Assembly (NCBI RefSeq): GCF_037975245.1
Contig: NC_092582.1
Span: forward strand, 9,325,501 to 9,389,500
Reading direction: 5' to 3'
Origin: Apostichopus japonicus
Lineage: Eukaryota; Echinodermata; Holothuroidea; Aspidochirotida; Stichopodidae
Length of the DNA stretch: 64,000 nt
How positions within the stretch are numbered: position 1 is the first letter of the stretch; every line of letters begins with the position of its first letter. This document shows positions 11,604 through 22,888 of this stretch, one piece after another. A program made the translations under genes and the position numbers. The notes beneath the pieces are model-generated. The model was not told the origin of the DNA. It saw only the letters and a list, made by a program, of their open reading frames with translations, and made no database searches.

Positions 11604-12374
11604 TATGCTAGAGAATACTTCGAAGAATGGAGAGGAAGAATACTAAATAATAGCTTTAGACGGTACTGTGGATTAACTAACTTAAGTTGTAAGGAGGTGC
11701 ATGGAAGTAGGTACACATCTGATCTTGTTTTACCTATATTGTTCTAAGGTGCACGCCGGTGCTTTTCTCTCGTTTAGACTACGCTAGCCTTCCGCTAGCT
11801 GTAGCCTTTATCGGTGGTGCGCCCTCTCATATTTGTTTAGGTTGGGGTTGTCCCCATAGTGCGTAGTGGCACCATATTTTATGGTTGTATCAATGATGTA
11901 CGTGAGAGATGGGGAGGGGAGGAGGGGTTTGTATTAACCATAAGAGTACTCATCCTAGACCATTGGCCCCTACATCAAACTTACGGAATTGACTATTCAT
12001 TAATGACAAACAAGGATAATAAACACGCAAAAACATTTTTCTGTAAGAGCGATGAACCAGCATTTACTTGCACACACACACAATGTGTTAGCGATTTACT
12101 GCTTCGCTGCTTGCCAATCTACTCAGGGAAGAGAAAGAGTAAACCATTCCCGATTCCCACTGCACCTGCCAAACTACTGCTGGGAGGGTTCAACGTTTCA
12201 CTTAGTAATGTGCATTAAACTACAACAAGGATGTGAAAAATTACTTTATAGCTTGATAAAAACTTGTAATCTTAAAATTACACAGGCCTTACTTGCTCAT
12301 TATTTTGACATGTTTGGTATAATATCTCTTCTTACAAAGAAGATTTAACATTCGGCATAAACCTTTTTTTTGGT
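11604..12374. other. LSM2 upstream region
   Basis: Presumed 5'UTR and promoter of LSM2 (reading leftwards) lie at about 11604-11830. No TATA box is evident. The open frame at 11859-12218 on + has no recognisable similarity and probably is not a gene. Confidence 0.35.
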
Positions 12375-12582
12375 AGGGTTGTGAATGAGTGGAATGGTTT
12401 GCCTAAGGAAGTTGTACTTGCAAGTACGTAGTGTGAATGGGTTGAAGAATGCTTTGGACAAGGCCTTTAAAGCATTGTAATCGGGTCTGATTTTTTGTGT
12501 CTCAGTTTCTTCCCTCTCCTATATGATCCTTGATGGGGACTTAAGTGTCCCTCCTGATCCTTTGTTTCTACTTAACTAAACT
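12375..12582 (+). mobile_element. 3' fragment of CR1-like non-LTR retrotransposon
   Basis: Translates to RVVNEWNGLPKEVVLAS and, after a frameshift, VNGLKNALDKAFKAL before a stop, which is the typical end of a CR1/L2-type reverse-transcriptase ORF. A short 3'UTR follows. It is 5'-truncated, frameshifted and dead. It is the same family and orientation-reversed relative to the copy at 5545-5735. Confidence 0.75.
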
Positions 12583-13120
12583 ATCTTCAATTCCTCTGAT
12601 TATGGGGCAGTCATTATAAAACATCTAGCCGTCCAGATATTGCTTGCTATGCAACAATTGACTATTTTATTGTATTTTTTCTGTTATCATGTGGCCCTTT
12701 TTGTGTACTGTTGGTATGAATCAGATCGACAAACTTATGTTTGTAATATCTTAACACCTATAACATCTAAACTTCTGTCAATTATAAAGTTTGTGAAGAC
12801 AAAAAAAAACAGTGAAATTGTTATTTCTCGTGATCCACATTTTTAATGCATGCAAGCTATCCAATGTTACATCAGACAAACGTTTTACAAAGGAAAATGA
12901 ATAAACGTTGTCCAAAAAGAAATAATGATATCAAAAACATGATAATCATTTCAAAATAAAATATAAATAGCTGTATTACCTCTCATCGTTGTTCTTGGAT
13001 TTTTAAGCTTAGAAAAACAGACCGTAACAAAACAAACATAGAAAAGGAAGAAGAAGAATCATCATCTTCCTTATTCCTTCAATAATGTTGCTTCACTTAT
13101 GAAACTTCATAATATCCATG

Positions 13121-13987
13121 TCAAATGATAAAGCCATGACAACCATGTCAAATTACAAAGCCATGACAACCATGTCAAATGATAAGCCATGACAACCATG
13201 TCAAATGATAAAGCCATGACAACCATGTCAAATTACAAAGCCATGACAACCATGTCAAATGATAAAGCCATGACAACCATGTCAAATTACAAAGCCATGA
13301 CAACCATGTCAAATGATAAGCCATGACAACCATGTCAAATGATAAAGCCATGACAACCATGTCAAATTACAAAGCCATGACAACCATGTCACATGATAAA
13401 GCCATGACAACCATGTCAAATGATAAAGCCATGACAACCATGTCAAATGATAAAGCCATGACAACCATGTCAAATGATAAAGCCATGACAACCATGTCAA
13501 ATGATAATGCCATGACAACCATGTCAAATTACAAAGCCTTGACAACCATGTCAAATGATAAAGCCATGACAACCATGTCAAATGATAATGCCATGACAAC
13601 CATGTCAAATGATAAAGCCATGACAACCATGTCAAATGATAAAGCCATGACAACCATGTCAAATGATAAAGCCATGACAACCATGTCAAATGATAAAGCC
13701 ATGACAACCATGTCAAATTACAAAGCCATGACAACCATGTCAAATGATAAAGCCATGACAACCATGTCAAATTACAAAGCCTTGACAACCATGTCAAATG
13801 ATAAAGCCATGACAACCATGTCAAATTACAAAGCCTTGACAACCATGTCAAATGATAAAGCCATGACAATCATGTCAAATTACAAAGCCATGACAACCAT
13901 GTCAAATTACAAAGCCATGACAACCATGTCAAATGATAAAGCCATGACAACCATGTCAAATGATAAAGCCATGACAACCAAGTCAAA
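13121..13987 (+). repeat. 27-bp minisatellite, about 32 units
   Basis: Unit is CCATGACAACCATGTCAAA plus an 8-base variable part. Variants are TGATAAAG, TTACAAAG, TGATAATG and a 25-bp form that lacks two A's. Each unit holds the inverted repeat TGACA-acca-TGTCA. Because 27 is divisible by three, several frames stay open (224 codons on +, 186 on -). These long frames, reading as MTTMSNDKA or its reverse-strand equivalents, follow from the repeat length and are not evidence of a protein. Confidence 0.95.
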
Positions 13988-14116
13988 TGAAGCATGATCA
14001 TAATCTTCTTGTCCTATACACAAACATGATTGCTTGGCCATAATTGCTCTGCTACATAGTTTGCAACAAGTAGGATGTAGCTCTTGTATCATGTTTTTAG
14101 TATCAATAAATACCTT

Positions 14117-14263
14117 CTTGTAGCTAATGTACCATGTATCAACAAGAATGTTGATGTAGCTAATGTATCATGCATCAACAAGTATGTTGATGTAGCTACT
14201 GTATAATGTATCAACATGTACATTGATGAAGCTAATGAATAAACAAGTAAGTTGATGTAGCTA
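14117..14263 (+). repeat. About 36-bp tandem repeat, 4 degenerate copies
   Basis: The block TTGATGTAGCTAATGTA...CATCAACAAG recurs with TTGATG at 14151, 14187, 14223 and 14252. It lies about 130 bases after the 27-bp minisatellite. Confidence 0.8.
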
Positions 14264-14439
14264 TTTCACTAATTTTAATGCGTGAGTAACTTTAGATATA
14301 ACATTGTTTAGACCATATCATTAAACTAAGGATATGTCCCACTTATGCACTTAAGAAAAATGAAAGCCCTACCCATGATTAAAATGTCCCATGAAAATAA
14401 TGTAACATGATATATGTTAAATTCTTGTAAGGAGGTATC

Positions 14440-14900
14440 AATGATGTCCATGAGCATAATATCCATGTAACATGTTATCCATGTAAGAAGATTTTCATGA
14501 CATCTATCAATGAGGTATCCGTAATATCCTTGTTATAAGGTATCCACAAATCTATCCAACATAATATCCATGCAACAAGTTATCCATGATATTCATGAAC
14601 ATGATCTCCATGACATCTATCAATGAGATATCCTTAATATCTTTTTAACAAGGTATCCACAAGTCCACAAGCATAATATCCATGAAACAAGATATCCATG
14701 TCATTCATGAGCTTGAGCTCCATGACAGCTATCAATGAGATATTTGTAATATCCTTGTAACATGGTATCCATGAATCCATGAGCATCATATCCATGTGAC
14801 AAGATATCCATAACTTTCATGGACATGATCTCCATGACCTCTATCATGAGATATCCATAACATCTATGATAATCGATGAAACATGAAATCCATGCATGTA
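14440..14900 (+). repeat. 112-113-bp tandem repeat, about 4 copies
   Basis: The marker CTATCAATGAG recurs at about 14504, 14617, 14729 and (degenerate) 14841. Each unit contains several ATATCCATG and ATCTCCATGA blocks, so a shorter CATG-rich motif is nested in the unit. Confidence 0.8.
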
Positions 14901-17058
14901 TACTGTTAATACCTATGAACAAGATATCTGTAAATCAGATATCAAAGTTGATCTTGTATTTAGTATTCAATACAAGTTCTGGTCAGCCCTGTATCAATTA
15001 GAAATATTCAAGATATTAAACTATTAAACCTCTTCATAAAAGTTACTATGTACGATGAAACTAAGGTACCATAATTAATTTATTTACTAATTTAAATAAA
15101 ACATGGAACATTTATTTTTATTGAAGCTTTTAAAGAAAGTTGCAAGTGAAGAGTAACATTTGTTCTGGTAACAAAAGACATATAGAATATGAAGTATAAT
15201 ATTGAAATTTAAAAAACACATTTCGTATTGCAACTATCGCCGCTCAAATGAATACTTGTAGCTTGCCTACCCACTAGAAAGGTAATCCATGCAAGAACAA
15301 ATCCATTGTGCATCTATGATAGCTTTTGAACCTTTCCAAGATCTTGACCCACTCCAAAAGTCAGTACTCATCAATAAGGAATCTTACAAGTTGTCCATGA
15401 GACAAAGTGATATTACTCTTTGCGGCTGTTTTTGAATGATAAAATGGGTTCTAAAAGACAAACTTCCATAAATGTAAATACTATTCGTTGTTGCTTCATA
15501 TGAAAGTGTCTATAAGTCACATGTTTTGTCCATATTTTGTAAGATTAGAAACAAAAGCACAAAACTGAACAACTAAACTGGACATCATTTATCAATCTGC
15601 CAAGCTCAGTGAAAACAGGAAATGATTAAACAATTGAGTAAGAATTTAGAAGTAGTGCACTTTTACTATGTGGGCTTATTAATTCTTCAAAAAAAGCTCT
15701 TGCCAGTCAGCACTTACTCTTGGAATAAAAAGCAAGATTATGGCTGACTTAAAACTGTTAAAGACAATGTGATGTACTAATGTTTTCCTACTCTCACTTC
15801 TTTGCAACTTTACAGCTAAATTGTGACACTAATTTGGTATAAATTTTATCCTTCCTATGCAGAGATAACTACAAAAGAAAAATCCCAAAACCTTTGTGAT
15901 ATAAACAACTTTTCCTAAAAAGCCATGACAGCTGGTTCAGGTTTTCCAAATTCTAATGTAGCAATTTTTTTTTACACAGAGCAAGAACAACAGAAGTTTG
16001 TACCTTTATTGCAAATCTTTTGCAAGGAAATTTGTTTACCTTGCCAGGGCAAATACAAGAAGAACTGTGCAGAATGATACACCTTTTAGAGTATGAAGGA
16101 TTCACAATTCAAGGAGTAATCAAATCCCATACTAGTTTTATCCATTTCTTTTAGACTCTTCTAATGTCTTTCAATTCATATTTGCTTCAATTTGAAACAA
16201 GTGATAAAGTTTTGTGAAGTGTTTTTTACCATTGTTGTGACTTCATTGCAACCAGCAGACAGATCACAGAGTGTAGTAATTTTGCGACAGGTTACTAAGG
16301 AATCAGAATCTCTGCTCATTGCATGGGCAAAGATAATGATTGATTAAGTACAATACAATTGTTTCTCAAAAAACAGCTGTTCACCTCTGTTGTCTGCAAC
16401 TCCATTGCACACAGTACACCCTGGACATGGGTTATTGACTACAGAAATGAAAGCAATGAAAGTGTGTGAAGACTCGCGCAAAAAGAAACGTCTGATGCCG
16501 GTTCTCTGACCTAGTTTCGAATGAGGTGTAACAGAAGTGTTAGGCACCACCATGGATCCCAGAAAATACACACACACAGCTTGCTACCATCGGTAATTAG
16601 ACACTAGTGTACAGTCAGTACATACAGCTGCGGTCAAACCCACAGCACAGTGTACAAACAATACAGCGATGGACATCTCAGGTCCAGCTAAAGATAACAA
16701 GGTATCACGTTTCATTACTGTACTGTCTGCATTTCGTAGCGACACAAACAAAACGTCACTTGCAAGCTACAGAAAGTTAACTTAATCAGATGGCCGCATA
16801 TGGTTTGGGGCGAGTCTTAAATGCCTTTAACCAAAGTGCCCTTGTAAGTATTTTTTCCTGGAAATTGTTCTTTGCTACTTCATATATTTTGTACAAAACT
16901 CTGATAGAACCAACAAGCCAACATACCAATCATTCACCCAAGATACTGAGAAAGAGAGCCATGCATATGACAAAAAGCTTAAACTAAAATCTGAGGAGTT
17001 AATTATAATCTAACATAAATCATCAATCATCGATGTAGAATATTATTTTCGATAATCA
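14901..17058. other. Intergenic / 3'UTR side of SLC39A7
   Basis: No gene is recognised. A minus-strand AATAAA (TTTATT at 16005-16010) could end SLC39A7 transcripts, giving a 3'UTR of about 1.05 kb. A plus-strand frame at 16790-16843 followed by a perfect GTAAGT is discussed in the findings. Confidence 0.35.
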
Positions 17059-17307
17059 TCATTCGTAGGCAGCGATGACAACCATCAGACCCACACCGGA
17101 TAGTAAACCCAAGATTTCAAGTATCGATTGCCCCAGTTTAGAATCCTCTAGTAATTCTGGAATGACAGTTACCGTAGCGATGTAGATGAACCCTCCAGCA
17201 GTTAAAGGTAGAATCCAAGTATTAGAATCCCCACTGCCTTCTGTTAGCAGGGCAAATATACAGCCAGCTAGTGCTCCAACTGCTGTCAGTAACTGCAAGT
17301 ACATTGC
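17059..17307 (-). CDS. SLC39A7: SLC39A7 coding exon 4 (last)
   Basis: Encodes [20 protein letters not shown], a further membrane helix ([20 protein letters not shown]) and the C-terminal segment ending AAYE and stop. Acceptor CACCAG|GCA. Confidence 0.93.
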   Translation of the reverse strand, partial: AMYLQLLTAVGALAGCIFALLTEGSGDSNTWILPLTAGGFIYIATVTVIPELLEDSKLGQSILEILGLLSGVGLMVVIAAYE

Positions 17308-20097
17308 CTGGTGAAAGTGTACAGAAAAGGAAAAAAACCATCTATTGAAATTGCTGGCATGTATGTCATATTCTGAATTAAATTAAATTGCGAGAGCAGA
17401 CAACCTTGCCATTTTGAGTTTTTTCGCTTTCCCAGATATTCACTTCTAAAATATGTCAACCTAAATCATCACACGTTTGATGGCTTGGCATCCACTCTTC
17501 ATTTTATACCTACTGTTCTTTTTTGGATCAGTTGTTTCTGCTTAGTTACCAAGTTTGTACATTATTTGCTTGTGCCACAATAAATTTATGTAGGCCATGG
17601 AACTTAACTTTCCCTATACCTGCATGTCTCTTAAAAGTAGGTTTTGCTCTTAATCACCAAATTTATGTAGGCCATGGAACTTAACTTTCCTTAAATACCT
17701 GTCTCTTAAAAGTAGGTTTGCTCTTAAATCAGTGCACTTCATTCTTACCTTGCGTTTGCTACAACCAGATTGCACTAGAATGGCAAAGTCTCCTATTTCA
17801 TGCGGGACCTCATGAAGTAATATAGTGATTGTTGTCACAATGCCTAAAGGACGTCCGACCAGGAAGGAAGCACCGATAGCAAGACCATCTGTAAAATTGT
17901 GCATACAATCTGCAGCCAAGTTCAAGAATCCTGCCACTTTGATCCCTTCTTCTGTAAGAAAGAAATAAGAACAGATCAATGAAAGGATACCCATGAAATC
18001 TTCAATCTTAAGGTTCACAGCACTTGACCATTAACTAAAACAATTCAGTTTCCCTTGTATATCTACTAACACTTCTTTCTAGTCTGCGCTCTGTAGTAGA
18101 TTATAGTTTCATATTAATTGTTTGTCATCACACCAAACGGCTGAAGCTCCCAGCCTACGCTTTGGTGATATACGTCACCAGGCTTCATTCATTCTTCTAT
18201 ATATCTCACACTTGCCTTACAGTTATCCTCTTGAAAAGACGTGCGCTTAAACCGGCTACCTCAGTGTTATTGTATTTTCTTGTGGTTCTCTCATACCGGC
18301 GTCACCACACGCTCCATTGAAACAGCATGGTACTGTATGCATCATTACTTTACCATACTGAATACTGTAGGTGTACTAAATTGTGAAATGTTATATTTTA
18401 AGCAAGGGTATCTTTGTAAGCTGGTGTTAGCTATCGAGAAAGTCAAACTAGAAATCAATCACCAATGAGATTCCTAGGGCATGTTACAATAAAACAAATC
18501 ATTATTTTCCTTAGCAGTAAATCTCACAGGCTGCAATACATTTTCGTTGTGATATTTTGATACTATTTTACCTAAAAGTTAACCAAAATGAAATCAAAAT
18601 GTTGCCTTAAGAATTCCTTAAAACAAAAAGACTTATACCATTTTGATCATGTTCTGCTGCTTTGTTTCCAGGTTTCTTGTCTCCCTTTTTCCTGTTTCTG
18701 ATTTCTGTCCCCTCTGTTCCTTTCTTGTTCTTCTCCTGGTTATTTTTTTCTGACTTTTGTCCGTGGTCACCATGGCTGTGACCATGTTCTCCTTTGACAT
18801 GTCTCACAAACTTCTCAACAGCAAGAAATAAAATAATACCAGACAGAACATACAGGCCTGTAATATGATAGAAGATAAATGTGGTGATAAGATTGGTACA
18901 CTATTTATAGTGTACCATATAAATAAACTGTGTACTTTCAAAGTCTTGGTTTAATTGTTATCACTATGGTGAGTGGAAATTTAATCCCTAAAACTTCAAT
19001 TTGCACGATATTGTTTAAACATGAAAACTCATTAACAAAGTGATGCAAACCATGTCTTCCACTTAACCATGAATGAGAGAGATATTGAAATGGTCTAAAC
19101 AAACATTAACAAATGTATTCACCACAACTCAGTCTTTCATTTTCCCTTACCTATGATTGATAACATTTGAATATATAACAGAAAATTTAAGTTGATTAAG
19201 AGACTGGTATTTCTGAGGTGTTTCAATATATTTCTTTACTGATCATTACTGAGGTTGTAGTGCAGCTTATATTACATTACTCAATACAATATGTTGAAAA
19301 ATGATTATTAGACTTTGAAGCAAGTTTTATTATTCAAAACTCTCTTTTATCACTCATATAAACCATCACATTATTAACAAAGGAATTTTCCTTCAATAAG
19401 TTAATATGAACGTCCAGCTTCAAAGTAGGCTTCCTCTGCCTGTTGGTAAAACTTAGTCAGTTTAGCATTTCAGTCTCAGTCAGTGATGTGGCCTTGCCAA
19501 TAGTAAGTAACTAAATATGGGTTACTTACCAACCATTATATCTCTCGAGTGATCATGCCCATGCCCATGACTGTGTTCATGTTCATGTTCGTGATCATGT
19601 TCGTGCTCATGGCTGTGATCTTCACCAATGGCATGTGGGGAGATGGCGTGTGGAATAAGATGAAGGAAGGCATCTCCCAGTAAACCACCTGAAGCAAAAC
19701 TAAGCAACACCTTAAGTAATTTTTCTTGGCCTGGTTTGTCTTTATCTAATGGAATAATAAAGAGGATTAGAAATGGAGCAGCACTGATTAGTACTGTAGC
19801 ACCGATAGCCTCATACCAGACACGGTACAAATCTTTGACAACTGGTTCTTCCGTATGCTTGCGTGTGTGTTCGTGGCTGTGGTCATGATGGTGGGGTTCT
19901 TCTCCGTGGTGTTCCTCTGCGTGATGGTGATGGTCATTGTGGTCGTGACTATGTCCATGGTGGTCGTGACTATGTCCATGATGGTCGTGCCCATGATGGT
20001 CGTGTCCATCGTGGCCGTTTACCTGACAGTGAAGCAGTAAAACGAGCAAAGATACACACAACAGGGGAAGTTTCATCTTGCGTATGGACGCAGCCAT
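17059..20097 (-). CDS. SLC39A7: Zinc transporter ZIP7 (SLC39A7 / KE4 / Catsup family)
   Basis: Four coding exons on minus (19530-20097, 18639-18857, 17749-17951, 17059-17307) give 412 aa. A signal-like hydrophobic stretch (residues 11-27) is followed by a His/Asp-rich luminal region (29-80). Transmembrane segments begin at about 94, then come a second His cluster (about 158-186), a third in exon 2 (GHSHGDHG), a charged loop, and the ZIP core. The core has HNFTDG (280-285) in TM4 and H309-E310-V311-P312-H313-E314 in TM5, the LIV-1 subfamily HExPHE signature, then [18 protein letters not shown], as in ZIP7. ZIP7 releases zinc from ER/Golgi into the cytosol and is activated by CK2 phosphorylation in vertebrates. 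All junctions keep frame and have canonical splice sites. Confidence 0.95.
17582..17733 (-). repeat. 77-bp tandem duplication in SLC39A7 intron 3
   Basis: ATTTATGTAGGCCATGGAAC starts at 17584 and again at 17661; both copies end TCTCTTAAAAGTAGGTTT(T)GCTCTTAA. The second copy lies just 16 bases from the exon 3 donor, so it is recent but has not disturbed the splice site. Confidence 0.9.
17749..17951 (-). CDS. SLC39A7: SLC39A7 coding exon 3
   Basis: Holds the metal-binding core: [20 protein letters not shown] and [16 protein letters not shown]. Acceptor TTCTTACAG|AAG, donor CGCAAG|GTAAGA. Ends in phase 0. Confidence 0.93.
18639..18857 (-). CDS. SLC39A7: SLC39A7 coding exon 2
   Basis: Starts [20 protein letters not shown] (third membrane segment), then a His-rich patch and a long Lys/Glu/Gly-rich variable loop. 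Acceptor ATTACAG|GCC; donor AATG|GTATAAG, a weaker but acceptable 5' splice site. Confidence 0.88.
19530..20097 (-). CDS. SLC39A7: SLC39A7 coding exon 1
   Basis: Encodes residues 1-189 plus one base. The start is the ATG giving [13 protein letters not shown], ahead of the hydrophobic leader. Donor GTTG|GTAAGT at 19524-19529. It holds both large His-rich clusters and the first two membrane segments. His codons make the reverse strand GTGGTCATG-rich and open, giving shadow frames on +. Confidence 0.92.
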
Positions 20098-21770
20098 TTT
20101 TAAATGACGTGTCTGAACGATTTCGATACCGACTATTTACTTCTGCATGGAACGCAAAAAGAGTAAGAAAGGCAGGACATTATTTGATGGCTTAGTAATT
20201 TTTTATTTTTTTATTTATTATTTTTGTGTTGTGTGATGTTGTTTTTTCAATTCTTATTAAATTCATTGTATGATGTTAACATAAAGAAATGTAATTATAT
20301 CTATTATGAGTCAGCAAAATGAAGTTTTGATTAGTTTAAGACTGCAGAAGCTTGACAAACGAAAATCCGTCAATGATCCTTTACTAGCGAAATAAAAGAA
20401 AGAAGATATTTAGCTATTATGTTTTGCCAAAAATGCTTCAGACTGTCATTTTTTTTTTATCTTCAAGAAGATTCATAAGCCTGCCACAGAACTCTAAAAT
20501 GTATCCTGTATTCAAATTACTAATATAATAATCTACCCAGATATGGTAATTACACGTATAGCAGTGCTGTAAATGAACGTTAAATCGTTTGACAAGAAAG
20601 AAATTGAGGAAGCACGCCATCAATCCTGCAACCAGGTCGTTACCGTGCTGTAATTCACGATTTAATGTCCGCATTACATCAATTAATGCAGACATTAAAT
20701 ATGCATAAACAGGGGCCTTGTTTTTTCCGTTTCCGGTTCAGATGTATGTGATCGAAGTAGACGCAATACCTACATGCCATATCGCTATCTGCTTATAATT
20801 AACCTACTTTAGGTGATCAGGATGGGGGAAATACGACGGCAAGAACCCGTTATCCTTCACGAGACAAAAATAACTGTCTCTACTTTGGAAGAATTGATGG
20901 AGTATAATGAGGCGAGGTGACTCAGCGGCGGGCGAGTGGCACATTCGGTTAGGGGCTTGCTCTCCTAGTTATTGTGTTAAAATGTATTGCATGGGCTTCA
21001 TTAAAGAGATGTGGTTCTGAAATTAATTTTGCGATGATTTACTCTCTTCTGCTCTCAAATAGTATGAAAATTACGATTAAATAATGATGAATTTCAACGG
21101 ATATGGCAGATTCTACATGTAGCAACAATTCAAATCTGAACAAAGTCCCCAACATTTGTGTAAAAATACTTGACCTGCCAGATCAGTGAGGGATGCTATA
21201 ATGTGATATTGTTTATGTGTAGTAATTTATAGAATTAATAGATATTGCTATTTACTAGGAAATTGCCCCAAAAAGCCAATCAAAAGTTAAGATGAGAACT
21301 TTCCAACGAGCTCCTAACACCGTGCGTCACGTTGGCAAGAAAATTGCTAATCAGGAATCTTACATGCAGTTATGGAAGGGTTAAGCTTAGGTAATGGTTA
21401 AAAAATCAATTTCTTAATTTCTTGGTATTTACAATGTAGTGTGAGAAACTGAGGAATCAATTCCTACCAGAAGAGACCTATGGTTTAGCCGTTCCTTCAC
21501 ACGTGGTCATTGTTTACGTAGTTATTATTTCAGTATTTACTGTTCATATAATAGCCTGTTTGCGCGTCCAGCTGATGAGTCGCATTGTTTGAGGACCGTC
21601 GTATGATATATATATGGGAGCCTGTTCACACAAAAATCCTCTTCCATGAAAACTCTACCTTACTTCTCTCTCCCCTTAAACTTGCGCTTATTATCGTAAG
21701 ATACAAATCAGTTTTAAGGTGTTGTTATCTTCCCTCTATATTTCTATTATGTCGATACCCAGGAAAAAAT
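20098..21770. other. SLC39A7 5' side and intergenic
   Basis: The presumed SLC39A7 5'UTR and promoter lie at about 20098-20200 (minus). No coding region is recognised further right; the minus frame at 20438-20695 has no similarity I can name. Confidence 0.35.
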
Positions 21771-22380
21771 TTACCTCAAATTTACCGCGGTAACATACCA
21801 CACTTTTACCCCGGTAAAACCGGGGTAAAAACGCGGTAAATTTGTTGTACATTACCGCGGTGTTTTGGCCCTATGGACGCGGTAAACCGAGGTTTACCGC
21901 AGTAAATTACCACAAATTTACCATGGTTTTACCTCACTTTTACCCCAATTTTACCGCAATTTACCACGGTGTTACCATACTTTTACCGCGCTTTTACTAC
22001 ACTTTTACTACGCTTTTACCCCAAATTTACCACAGTTTTACCGTTCTTTTACCCCAATTTTACGGTATATTTACCACGCTTTTTCCTTAGTTTTACCTCA
22101 ATTTACCATATTTTACCACGCTTTTACCACAGTTTACCGTTCTTTCACCTCAATTTTACCCTAGATTGACCACGCATTTACTACACTTTTACCCCAAATT
22201 TACCACAGTTTTACCGTTCTTTTACCCCAATTTTACCATAGATATACCACGCTTTTACCTTAGTTTTACCTCAATTTACCATACTTTTACCCCAATTTTA
22301 CCGTAGATTTACTACGCTTTTACCTTAGTTTTACCTCAATTTACCATGATTTTACACTAATTGTAGGACAGTTTTACCTA
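21771..22380 (+). repeat. TTTACC-rich degenerate tandem array with palindromic left end
   Basis: About 600 bases built from TTTTACC and AATTTACC words every 10-12 bases, with larger blocks repeated (CCTTAGTTTTACCTCAATTT at about 22085, 22258 and 22323). The left end holds the 12-bp palindrome TTACCGCGGTAA (21782-21793) and an 11-bp inverted repeat TTTTACCCCGG / CCGGGGTAAAA with a 5-base loop (21804-21830). The frames open through it on + (reading FYRxFTTL) are by-products. Confidence 0.85.
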
Positions 22381-22776
22381 ACATTGAGCATGATAATATC
22401 TTGTATTTTATCCCTCCCGAAACAAGGAACATTTCAAATGCATTTAGTTACTATACTATACCCGAAGCTCTATACCAGAATTTTTATATTTCATTTTATA
22501 GTCAATAATCTCGGCCGCATCAAATGATAATGAATACCTATCATGTAATTTATATGCACAATCTGTCGGATTTTTCATGATCGTGGGCAGTAGGCCTATC
22601 ATCGAGTTCCACTATAGGCCTATTACCTACATTATCTTCACTAGCCCTGGTTCTTTTCGGGCAGGATCGCTGCGATCCTGTGAAACGGCACGTGCGACTA
22701 CTCTTTGTCAGAAGGTCAAACGCATAACAAATCATCTTGTCATCATCTACATTATCAACGTATACTTTTATATCAT

Positions 22777-22803
22777 ATCATCATCATCATCGTCGTCGTC
22801 GTT

Positions 22804-22887
<84 letters not shown>

Positions 22888-22888
22888 G
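22777..22888 (+). repeat. Compound ATC / CGT trinucleotide microsatellite
   Basis: A short (ATC) block, then about 17 CGT units with one GTT interruption, then about 17 ATC units. Further isolated TTATCATC words continue to about 23130. All three forward frames remain open (Ser, Val/Ile or Arg/His runs), which are artefacts. Confidence 0.97.

Noticed and set aside
13309-13997. Long open frames (224 codons on +, 186 on -) as a repeat protein
   Set aside because: They result from a 27-bp tandem repeat whose length is a multiple of three and which lacks stops. No leader, splice context or conserved domain.
19788-20195. Plus-strand and alternative minus-strand frames over SLC39A7 exon 1
   Set aside because: Shadows of the histidine-rich coding repeats; the frame that gives ZIP7 is the real one.
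21585-22169. Frames reading FYRxFTTL repeats
   Set aside because: Produced by the TTTACC array; no independent coding evidence.
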